From Clostridia bacterium (GTDB lineage Bacteria > Bacillota_A > Clostridia > Oscillospirales > CAG-272), in assembly GCA_017407885.1 (NCBI GenBank), contig JAFQVU010000053.1, positions 1 to 5,996 on the forward strand: DNA of 5,996 nt, written 5' to 3'. The notes below the pieces were generated by a model that worked only from the letters and a program-made list of their open reading frames with translations, was not told the DNA's origin and searched no databases. A program made the translations under genes and the position numbers. This document shows positions 1 through 5,333 of the stretch, one piece after another; position 1 is the first letter of the stretch, and each line of letters starts with the position of its first letter.

Positions 1-306
1 GCTGTAGGTGTCGTCATAGAGGTCGGTGAATGCGGTGGTGTTAAGTGTTCCCGCACTTTCCTTGCCGAGCATGAGTCTGAACAGAAGCAGTGCCATCTGC
101 TCGCGGGTAACCTTTTCTTCGGGCGAAAACTCGTTTTCGCTTGTACCCTTGATAACTCCGATATCGGAAAGGATTTCGATTTGCTCCGCGTAGCGGTCGG
201 TCGATGTAACGTCATCATACGACTTCGCGGAAGCTCCGGTCACCATCGAAGCAACTATCATTAAAGTTGCAAGTGAGCCGGAAATAAATCTCTTCAGATT
301 TTTCAT
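1..306 (-). CDS. SLH-domain surface protein, N-terminal part (cut by the left edge)
   Basis: The reading frame opens at an ATG (304-306) and stays open for 102 codons to position 1, so the C-terminus lies outside the window. Residues 1-27 form a signal peptide: basic MKNLKRF, a hydrophobic core, then a signal peptidase I site after ASA27. Residues about 29-80 read as one S-layer homology (SLH) repeat, with YDDV at its start, a central ILSDIGVIKG and the typical FSPEEKVTREQMALLLFRL end. A second repeat appears to begin at FTDLYDD (93-99). SLH repeats normally hold exported proteins on the wall by binding pyruvylated secondary cell-wall polymers. What the missing part does (enzyme, adhesin, structural) cannot be told. 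The ribosome binding site GGAGG (319-323) lies 12 nt from the ATG, a little far. The gene has its own promoter and leader and is transcribed away from the DUF4358 operon. Confidence 0.88.
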   Translation of the reverse strand, partial: MKNLKRFISGSLATLMIVASMVTGASAKSYDDVTSTDRYAEQIEILSDIGVIKGTSENEFSPEEKVTREQMALLLFRLMLGKESAGTLNTTAFTDLYDDTYS

Positions 307-335
307 AGCTTTGGATTTCCTCCGTGATAATATGA

Positions 336-375
336 TTCACAGCGGCAGGGCCGTATGCCGTTCCCGCCGTGTGAA
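336..375 (-). promoter_or_regulatory. Strong hairpin at the predicted 5' end of the SLH-gene mRNA
   Basis: On the minus strand, bases 375-363 (UUCACACGGCGGG) pair with 349-336. This gives 13 pairs with one bulged C (342) and one G-U pair, around a 13-nt loop. From the -10 box at 379-384 the transcript should start near 372, so the hairpin would occupy the extreme 5' end of the mRNA, ending 12 nt before the GGAGG. No U-run follows, so it is not a terminator. It may stabilise the mRNA against 5'-end decay. As DNA, the TTCACA/TGTGAA arms could also be an operator overlapping +1. The pairing is seen in the sequence; the function is inferred. Confidence 0.6.
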
Positions 376-378
376 TAT

Positions 379-407
379 ATGATAACATAGGCCGACGCAA
401 AAATCAA
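379..407 (-). promoter_or_regulatory. Sigma-A-type promoter of the SLH gene
   Basis: Reading the minus strand, the -35 box is TTGATT (407-402) and the -10 box is TATCAT (384-379), separated by exactly 17 bp. The predicted start of transcription is near 372, giving a leader of about 66 nt before the ATG at 306. The spacing and the matches to TTGACA/TATAAT are good, but no start site has been measured. Confidence 0.6.
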
Positions 408-512
408 CGACTTTTCGTCATATGTAATAAAAGCGTTAGCGAAGTTCATAAAATATATATTTAATATGAATAATATTCCAACGTTTCCGTGAAAGCCGTT
501 AATGTAAAGAAA

Positions 513-549
513 AAAATTCCTGCACAGCCATATGGCATGCAGGAATTTT
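513..549 (-). terminator. Rho-independent terminator of the membrane protein/SGNH/DUF4358 operon
   Basis: A perfect 12-bp inverted repeat (AAAATTCCTGCA at 513-524 and its complement at 538-549) encloses a 13-nt loop that contains the small palindrome GCCATATGGC (527-536). On the minus strand the stem is followed by a run of seven T (516-510) and more T-rich sequence. It lies 21 nt past the DUF4358 stop codon. The plus-strand side lacks a T-run, so it should work mainly leftward. Confidence 0.88.
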
Positions 550-570
550 ATATATTAAGTGAACGTTTGC

Positions 571-1074
571 TTACTTTCCGAGAAGTATGTTTTCAATCGA
601 GGTGAAAACATCGTTTTTTGCATCATCGTCGAGAATACAGTAGACTACATAACGCCCCATTACCTTGACGCTTGCTTTCTGCATCTTCGGAAATTCCTCG
701 GGCATATACTCGGGCATCCATGTGTCAACGCGCATTGCAAGGTATTTCTGCACGGTTTCCTTGACATTTTCAACGTCATCATCGCTCTTCGCCTTGAAGA
801 TACCGTACTCGTCAACATTAGCGCCGCTTGCACGGAGCTTGACGGTGTATTCGGCAAATTCTGATGTGTCAATATCCATCATTCCGAGGATATAGTCAGA
901 GGTCATGGTTGCGAAATCTCCGCTGTCGGGGAGCAGTTCGTCAGCCGCAGCGGTGAGCTTACTCACGGGTATATCGGAGTGATATGAGGCTGTTTCACCG
1001 CAGGAAACAGCGGCGAAGCAGGTGAAAATAAGCATAAGTGCGAGAATAAAAGAGAGACATCCTGTTCTTTGCAT
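571..1074 (-). CDS. DUF4358-family lipoprotein
   Basis: The protein has 167 residues. I chose ATG 1072-1074 because GAAAGGA (1084-1090) sits just upstream at a workable distance; an in-frame TTG at 1092 would bury that site inside the gene. Residues 7-24 are a hydrophobic signal segment ending in AAVSC, a lipobox with Ala instead of the usual Leu at -3, so Cys25 is the likely lipid-modified residue. The mature protein resembles the DUF4358 family of clostridial lipoproteins: an early amphipathic helix, the EYGIFK strand (89-94), a long helix with VENVKETVQKYL (101-112), and a final YVVYCILDD strand (142-150). Length matches the family. Its biochemical function is unknown; it should sit on the outer face of the membrane. 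It is the last gene of a three-gene operon, 21 nt after the SGNH hydrolase, and is followed by a strong terminator. The family call comes from motif recognition, not a search. Confidence 0.72.
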   Translation of the reverse strand: MQRTGCLSFILALMLIFTCFAAVSCGETASYHSDIPVSKLTAAADELLPDSGDFATMTSDYILGMMDIDTSEFAEYTVKLRASGANVDEYGIFKAKSDDDVENVKETVQKYLAMRVDTWMPEYMPEEFPKMQKASVKVMGRYVVYCILDDDAKNDVFTSIENILLGK

Positions 1075-1095
1075 TTTTGTATATCCTTTCAAAAT

Positions 1096-2103
1096 TTAAT
1101 CAATGTAAGCGTGTGTTCTGATGTTGTTAAGCTCTAATGTAAACGATTCGGTCTGCAAATGTATACCGTCGCCGTTGTGATAGGATTCGGGCAGCCACCC
1201 CTCGGTATCGCAAAGCACCGAATAGGTGTCAATAAACTTGACTCCCACCTCGTCGGCTACCTCGACAATCCATTTGTTTGCGGCGCGAATTTTTTCATTG
1301 TTTATCTTGGCAATAGAGGGGTAACTGCGCGCCACGGGGAAGATTGATTGGCAGATAATCTTTGTGTCGGGACTTGCATCAATCACCGATTCAAGCATTT
1401 TTTTGTATTCGGATTTGAAATAGTCTTCGCCCATGAACGAAACCCCGTTTACGCCGAGGGTTATTACAAGATATTCGGGTTTCTTTCGTGTGACCGCTTC
1501 TTTTATTGTGATTTCCTCATTGGTTTCCGGATATACAATTGTCGCAAATGAGGCATTTGAGAGGGTCAGTGTACCGCTCGCGGGGGTCCAGACCTGTGTG
1601 GTTTGGCGACCGCCGTTCAGCATCTTGTATGCGCGAAGTCCGTAGGTGGTGGAGTCGCCGAGGAAAACTATCTTATCGATGTATTCCTGCCCGGCATCCG
1701 CTGTTTCTTTGAGCACTGTATTAGGATATTTTGCAAGAAACGCGGCAAGCTCGTCCGTTACATTTGCTTGTGGGGGATTAACCGACGGTGAATTGGGATT
1801 TTTCGGTGCGGAAGTGGTTTCCGCCGGTGCAGTTGTCTCTTTTGGCGCGGTGGTATCTGGTGCATCCGTGGTGTCGGGTGCATCGGTAGTCACAGCCGCA
1901 TCTGTTTGGTCGGGCGCGGTGCTTGTATCTGGGACATCGGTTTGCTCATCTTTATCGATATCGGACACATGCGAATCGATATTTTCGTCAACATTTGTAA
2001 TCGAGGACAGTGATATCAGCACGATAAGCACCGCAATGACGATAAATATTGCAAATGCAGCAACCTTGTAAAAGAATCCTTCGTTATTGTTCTCTCTGTT
2101 CAC
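1096..2103 (-). CDS. Membrane-anchored SGNH/GDSL hydrolase with Thr/Pro/Asp-rich linker
   Basis: The protein has 335 residues and uses a GTG start (2101-2103) with GGAGG at 2114-2118, 10 nt upstream. A short cytoplasmic tail is followed by one membrane helix (about 13-34), a low-complexity Asp/Thr/Ala/Pro linker (about 38-115, with TTDAPD repeated twice) and an extracellular SGNH hydrolase domain (about 140-335). Catalytic blocks are visible: FLGDSTTYG with nucleophile Ser151, LGVNG with oxyanion Asn219 (block III reads GVN-G, not GxND), and DGIH with Asp312 and His315. All residues expected for activity are present. Proteins of this type remove or transfer acyl groups; with an outside location and an envelope-gene setting, an ester on a wall glycan or surface polymer is the likely substrate, but this is inference. 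It is the middle gene of its operon, 24 nt after the membrane protein and 21 nt before the DUF4358 lipoprotein. Confidence 0.85.
   Translation of the reverse strand: MNRENNNEGFFYKVAAFAIFIVIAVLIVLISLSSITNVDENIDSHVSDIDKDEQTDVPDTSTAPDQTDAAVTTDAPDTTDAPDTTAPKETTAPAETTSAPKNPNSPSVNPPQANVTDELAAFLAKYPNTVLKETADAGQEYIDKIVFLGDSTTYGLRAYKMLNGGRQTTQVWTPASGTLTLSNASFATIVYPETNEEITIKEAVTRKKPEYLVITLGVNGVSFMGEDYFKSEYKKMLESVIDASPDTKIICQSIFPVARSYPSIAKINNEKIRAANKWIVEVADEVGVKFIDTYSVLCDTEGWLPESYHNGDGIHLQTESFTLELNNIRTHAYID
1855..1890 (-). repeat. Tandem 18-bp repeat in the SGNH hydrolase linker
   Basis: Two adjacent 18-bp units each encode TTDAPD (residues 72-77 and 78-83) and match at 14 of 18 bases. More degenerate TTAP/ETTSAP units follow toward residue 100. 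This is a coding repeat in a flexible wall-spanning linker, a place where copy number often changes by slippage. Confidence 0.6.
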
Positions 2104-2127
2104 TTTATTATTTCCTCCGTCGGCGGA

Positions 2128-2580
2128 TTATTTTATATTCTTGAACTGTGATTCGTAGTCAAGCTCTTCGGTGCGGCGGTTCTTTCGTATACTGCCGACA
2201 ATCAGCGCGATAAAAGCGAATATAAAATAGATAACAGCGAAGATAAGTACTCGCACGATAAGCTGTGCCATGTCGGTATAAACGCCCGGGATGATTACGA
2301 ATATGACCGCAAATGCGGCAAGCGCGCCGATAAAGTGCAGAAGCAGTTTTACGGGTGTTGAGTAGTCGAGCTTCCAGATAAGATTGAGCGCCGACAAGAG
2401 AAAACAAGCAAGAAGCATAAGTCCTGCCGAGCCGAGACTTAAGAAGCTTCCCACCTCGCCGCCGGTTTGTGCATCGGCTTGACGGATCGCGGCGGCTGCG
2501 ATAAGGATGACAAATTCTGCCGCGGTGAAGTAAAGGCAGGTACTGTAAATTATTTGCTTGACGGTTTTGAATATGTTCAT
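2128..2580 (-). CDS. Four-helix integral membrane protein (possibly DUF3021-like)
   Basis: The protein has 150 residues. The ATG (2578-2580) follows AGGTG (2586-2590) by 5 nt. Four hydrophobic segments stand out at about 10-32, 45-69, 77-99 and 106-131, ending in a basic then acidic cytoplasmic tail (RKNRRTEELDYE). The second-helix end (LLSALNLIWK) and the start of the third (VKLLLHF) recall the DUF3021 family of small four-helix proteins, but the likeness is weak and the family is only a suggestion. I see no catalytic motif. DUF3021 genes usually neighbour LytTR regulators, and none is present here. It is the first gene of the operon with the SGNH hydrolase and the DUF4358 lipoprotein, so it may help place or partner those exported products; that is inference from position only. 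Confidence 0.75.
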   Translation of the reverse strand: MNIFKTVKQIIYSTCLYFTAAEFVILIAAAAIRQADAQTGGEVGSFLSLGSAGLMLLACFLLSALNLIWKLDYSTPVKLLLHFIGALAAFAVIFVIIPGVYTDMAQLIVRVLIFAVIYFIFAFIALIVGSIRKNRRTEELDYESQFKNIK

Positions 2581-2613
2581 TTTAACACCTATGTTTTTTA
2601 TGTGATATATACA

Positions 2614-2642
2614 ATGATACCACCAAAACGTAAAATTTTCAA
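2614..2642 (-). promoter_or_regulatory. Sigma-A-type promoter of the membrane protein/SGNH/DUF4358 operon
   Basis: On the minus strand, TTGAAA (2642-2637) and TATCAT (2619-2614) are separated by 17 bp. Transcription should start near 2607, leaving a leader of about 27 nt. The -10 box is the same TATCAT as in the SLH-gene promoter. Its presence argues that the operon is expressed separately from the M23 gene just upstream, although read-through from M23 is possible because no strong terminator divides them. Confidence 0.6.
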
Positions 2643-2689
2643 CTGTGTGTGATGAATGTTTATAAAACCGTCATTGTTTCATAACAATT

Positions 2690-3697
2690 TCAATCGGGAG
2701 CAGACAAATCAATTATCGGACTGCTTGCGAAAAATTCGCCGGATGCCTTGTCGTAATAGACCTGCGAGCGGTATTTCGATAGGAATTTTGTGTATTCGTA
2801 GAGGTCAATCCAAATTTGATTTACCCCATCCTTTTGGACGGGATCGAATATGAGCTGTACACCGAAATGAAGATGCGGCGTGTCTATATTGTTGACGTTT
2901 TCTTTGGCGGAATATCCGGTCATGCCGAGATATCCGATGACCTCGCCCGCCGTAACGTGCTTGCCCTCGTATATGTCGTTGTATGGGTGATCCTTTCGCA
3001 GATGCGCGTAGTAATAATACCGCTTGCCGTCGTAGCTTCGTATGCCGATTCGCCAGCCACCGTACTGATTCCAGCCGCACGTTTCAACGTATCCCGATTC
3101 GACGGCTACAATCGGCGTCCCCACGCTTCCCATGAGATCATGTCCGAGGTGCTTTCTGCGGTATCCGTATGAGCGTGATGCGCCAAAATCATCGTAGTCG
3201 CGGTAGTAGTAGCCTGCGGCAATAGGAGAGAAGACTTTGAGACCGTAGCGGTCCTCGATTATGCTGTTCGCTTCGACGGCATAACTTCCCACAAATCCGC
3301 CGAGTACTGCTTCGTATGCCTCAAGAAAATAGTTGAAATTCTTGCTTTTTGTAATATCCTCTGCCGCTTCGCCTGCCATTAGTCTCTGCGCAAAATCGGT
3401 GATGTCCGAAGGCTTGCATTTGTTGAATTCTCCGCCGTATTTAGCTGCCGCAAGTGCGATAAGCGTGGTGAAGCGCGCGTGAGTCACTGTGCTGTCGGAT
3501 TTCGCCTTTTCATAGCTTTCGAGATCGCATTTCAGGGCGGTTCTCATTATTTCGCTTGTCGCGTTGAAGTCAACCCATTTTATGTATCCGCTTGCTGAAA
3601 CGGCGATGGCAGAGCTGTCACGCGATGCGGAAAAAAGGACGATTGGCAGGATAGTGATGAGAATATATGTGATACGGATAAGTGCGTTTTTAGGCAT
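2690..3697 (-). CDS. Secreted M23-family metallopeptidase (peptidoglycan endopeptidase)
   Basis: The protein has 335 residues. A hydrophobic N-terminus (about 5-24) acts as a signal peptide or signal anchor, so the enzyme works outside the membrane. Residues about 38-150 form a mostly helical region starting YIKWVDFN that has no domain name I can give. The C-terminal catalytic domain (about 153-310) carries every expected residue of the LAS/M23 fold: HLGHD with zinc ligands His183 and Asp187, YAHL with His232, and PHLHFG with His275 and zinc ligand His277. By analogy with lysostaphin, His232 and His275 are the catalytic pair. Active M23 enzymes cut peptide cross-links in peptidoglycan; the exact bond, and whether the role is in growth, division or sporulation, cannot be read here. 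The ATG at 3695-3697 has only a weak ribosome binding site (CGGAT nearby). The gene is monocistronic or leads weakly into the downstream operon, and is divergent from nusB. Confidence 0.88.
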   Translation of the reverse strand: MPKNALIRITYILITILPIVLFSASRDSSAIAVSASGYIKWVDFNATSEIMRTALKCDLESYEKAKSDSTVTHARFTTLIALAAAKYGGEFNKCKPSDITDFAQRLMAGEAAEDITKSKNFNYFLEAYEAVLGGFVGSYAVEANSIIEDRYGLKVFSPIAAGYYYRDYDDFGASRSYGYRRKHLGHDLMGSVGTPIVAVESGYVETCGWNQYGGWRIGIRSYDGKRYYYYAHLRKDHPYNDIYEGKHVTAGEVIGYLGMTGYSAKENVNNIDTPHLHFGVQLIFDPVQKDGVNQIWIDLYEYTKFLSKYRSQVYYDKASGEFFASSPIIDLSAPD

Positions 3698-3711
3698 GGT
3701 TGTATCCGATT

Positions 3712-3728
3712 CTTTCGTTTTGCGAAAG
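3712..3728 (-). other. Small hairpin in the M23 gene leader
   Basis: CTTTCG (3712-3717) and CGAAAG (3723-3728) form a perfect 6-bp inverted repeat with a 5-nt loop. It lies 14 nt upstream of the M23 start codon, next to where a ribosome would bind, and the only good purine-rich stretch (AAGGAAG) is on its far side. It could modulate translation, but at this size chance is also possible. Confidence 0.3.
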
Positions 3729-3765
3729 CTTCCTTTCTTGCGTTTTTTGCGATTTATTACGCGCT

Positions 3766-3794
3766 ATATCACATTTATATTCCGATGCTGTAAA
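3766..3794 (-). promoter_or_regulatory. Candidate promoter of the M23 peptidase gene
   Basis: On the minus strand, TTTACA (3794-3789) and TGATAT (3771-3766) are 17 bp apart; shifting by one base gives GATATA preceded by a TG, an extended -10-like form. The predicted leader is about 62 nt. The region is AT-rich, so other -10 choices exist (for example TATAAA nearby), and this call is tentative. Confidence 0.4.
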
Positions 3795-3832
3795 ATTATT
3801 GCGTTTTGAATGCATAATTTTCCGTATAATGA

Positions 3833-3861
3833 TTGACTTTTAACTTAAAAAAATGTATAAT
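3833..3861 (+). promoter_or_regulatory. Near-consensus sigma-A promoter of the nusB operon
   Basis: TTGACT (3833-3838) and a perfect TATAAT (3856-3861) are separated by 17 bp, with an A-rich spacer. A second TATAAT overlaps at 3861-3866. Transcription should start near 3868, giving a leader of about 57 nt before the nusB ATG. This is the best promoter match in the window, which fits a constitutively expressed housekeeping operon. Confidence 0.75.
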
Positions 3862-3924
3862 ATAATATATATGCCTATAATTAATGTATAAATATGATAA
3901 TCAGATATAAAAGAGGTCAGTTTT

Positions 3925-4374
3925 ATGGAAGAAAACATCAAAGCTACAATCACACGAGTTGCGGCACGCGAATATGTATTTGCGCTTCTGTTTGCAAAGG
4001 CGTTCTCGCCTGATGAGGAGGCAGACAGCTTCTATGCGCGCGAAATGGAAAATGCCGAGATAGAATTCGGCGACCAGATCGACTACGTTCACGACGTATT
4101 TTTCGGTATCATGGATACTCTTGCGGACATTGACGCGAAAATTTCCGCGGCGGCATCGGGATGGGCACTTGGCCGCCTTTCTAAATCAACCCTATCGATT
4201 ATGCGCCTGTGCGTTTATGAGATGACTGCAGTTGCGGATGTTCCGAAGCGAGTAGCTCTCAATGAGGCGGTCGAGCTTGCGAAGAAATTTGACGATGACA
4301 ACGCGCCGGCGTTCATCAACGGCGTGCTCAATACAATCTCACATACACTCCCCGAGCGCGAGTGCGACAAATGA
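3925..4374 (+). CDS. nusB: Transcription antitermination factor NusB
   Basis: The protein has 149 residues, normal for NusB, and is all-helical. NusB pairs with ribosomal protein S10 (NusE), binds boxA RNA and helps RNA polymerase read through rRNA operons. Visible family marks are RVAAREYVFALLF at 11-23, the second-half core with W80 and GRLSKSTLSIMRLCVYEM (83-100), then P107 and VALNEAVELAKKF (110-122), and FINGVL (130-135). The ATG has a good ribosome binding site, AGAGGT (3912-3917), at the usual distance. It is the first gene of the operon; its TGA stop overlaps the next ATG (ATGA at 4371-4374), so translation of the two is probably coupled. The acidic insert at 29-50 is within normal variation. 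Confidence 0.93.
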   Translation: MEENIKATITRVAAREYVFALLFAKAFSPDEEADSFYAREMENAEIEFGDQIDYVHDVFFGIMDTLADIDAKISAAASGWALGRLSKSTLSIMRLCVYEMTAVADVPKRVALNEAVELAKKFDDDNAPAFINGVLNTISHTLPERECDK

Positions 4375-5333
4375 AACGCTTTTACATCGGTATAGATACC
4401 TCAAACTATACTACCTCATGTGCGCTTTTTGAGGCTTCGGAGGGGCGTTTCTATTCTAACGTGAAAACGCTTCTCGGAGTTGCCGAGGGCGAGCGCGGTC
4501 TCAGACAAAGCGACGCGGTGTTTGCGCATATAAAAAATCTACCGTCTGTTACAGCCGAAGCGCTGGCGGAGCTTGAGATGAATTCGCTGTCGGCGATCGG
4601 TGTGTCGGCGACACCGCGTGACGAGGACGGCTCTTATATGCCGTGCTTTCTTTCGGGAGTGGCGTCCGCAGAAGTGCTTGCTAACGCATCAAAGAAGCCG
4701 CTTCACCGATTCTCGCATCAGGCCGGACACGTCATGGCGGCGCTTTGGTCAAGCACTTCACGGGACCTTATCGGACGGGAGTTCATTGCTTTTCATGTGT
4801 CGGGCGGTACGACCGAGCTTCTTCGGGTGAAGTCCGCTGGTACGCGCTTTACAATAAATAAGCTTGGCGGAACGCTTGATCTTAACGCAGGTCAGGTGAT
4901 CGACCGTGCCGGCGTTGCGATGGGACTCGGGTTCCCGTGCGGCGTAAAGCTTGAGGAGCTGGCATTTGCAAACACCGAGCCTATCCTGAAGCCGAAGCTT
5001 TCGGTGAAGGGATGCGAATGTAATCTGTCGGGCGTTGAAAATAAAGTAAAGCAGCTGCTTGAAATGAGCAAGAGCCGGGAATACATTTCGGCGTATGTGC
5101 TCGATTTTGTCGGAAGGACGATAATTGAGCTTACAAAAAACGCACTTGACGGAGACGATTTGCCGGTGCTATATGCCGGCGGCGTAATGAGTAATGCGCA
5201 GATAAAGGAAATGATAAAAAAACGCGGCTTCGATGCGAGATTCGCCGAGCCGAGATTTTCAAGCGATAATGCCGCAGGATGCGCACTGCTTTGCGCGGCG
5301 GCAGAGGAAGGATGGGAGTTTTGGACAAAATAA
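4371..5333 (+). CDS. TsaD/Kae1-like (M22 family) protein, probable paralogue of TsaD
   Basis: The protein has 320 residues, slightly shorter than true TsaD (about 335-345). It has the ASKHA-type fold signatures of Pfam TsaD: IGIDTSNYTTS (6-16), HQAGH (116-120) with the two metal-binding histidines, the phosphate loop VSGGTTEL (143-150), GQVIDRAGVAMGLGFP (174-189), LSGVENKV (219-226), AGGVMSN (269-275) and SSDNAAG (297-303). Departures from true TsaD include YTTS for the usual CDDT/CDET after IDTS, HQAGH for HxEGH, and GQVIDR for GEAFDK. True TsaD makes the t6A37 tRNA modification with TsaB, TsaC and TsaE; none of these is here, so this copy is better called a paralogue of unproven function than tsaD itself. 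I start it at the ATG inside the nusB stop overlap; an in-frame GTG at 4362 has no better ribosome binding site. Its end overlaps xseA by 22 nt. Confidence 0.8.
   Translation: MKRFYIGIDTSNYTTSCALFEASEGRFYSNVKTLLGVAEGERGLRQSDAVFAHIKNLPSVTAEALAELEMNSLSAIGVSATPRDEDGSYMPCFLSGVASAEVLANASKKPLHRFSHQAGHVMAALWSSTSRDLIGREFIAFHVSGGTTELLRVKSAGTRFTINKLGGTLDLNAGQVIDRAGVAMGLGFPCGVKLEELAFANTEPILKPKLSVKGCECNLSGVENKVKQLLEMSKSREYISAYVLDFVGRTIIELTKNALDGDDLPVLYAGGVMSNAQIKEMIKKRGFDARFAEPRFSSDNAAGCALLCAAAEEGWEFWTK

Noticed and set aside
215..400. Minus-strand 61-codon frame over the SLH gene start
   Set aside because: It is out of frame with the SLH protein, lacks a ribosome binding site, and would start inside the promoter and 5' hairpin region.
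480..500. Imperfect inverted repeat AACGTTTC/GAAAGCCGTT between the operon terminator and the SLH promoter
   Set aside because: Eight pairs with a two-base bulge and a 3-nt loop, with no T-run or conserved context. It is likely chance.
1075..1092. Upstream TTG start for the DUF4358 lipoprotein (six more residues)
   Set aside because: The GAAAGGA ribosome binding site falls inside this extension and is well placed for the ATG at 1074, and no separate site precedes the TTG.
1646..2071. Plus-strand 141-codon frame rich in Val/Ser/Ala
   Set aside because: It is the antisense image of the Thr/Asp/Ala/Pro linker of the SGNH hydrolase, so its repetitive composition is a by-product. It has no ribosome binding site or promoter.
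2665..2688. Possible terminator after the M23 gene (ATTGTT/AACAAT with a short T-run)
   Set aside because: The stem is only 6 AT-rich pairs and the TTTT tract is separated by several bases, so it is too weak to call. Read-through into the next operon remains possible.
3825..3830. An extra TATAAT upstream of the nusB promoter
   Set aside because: No -35 box lies at a suitable distance (the candidates give 13 or 20 bp spacers), and the TTGACT/TATAAT pair just downstream is far better.
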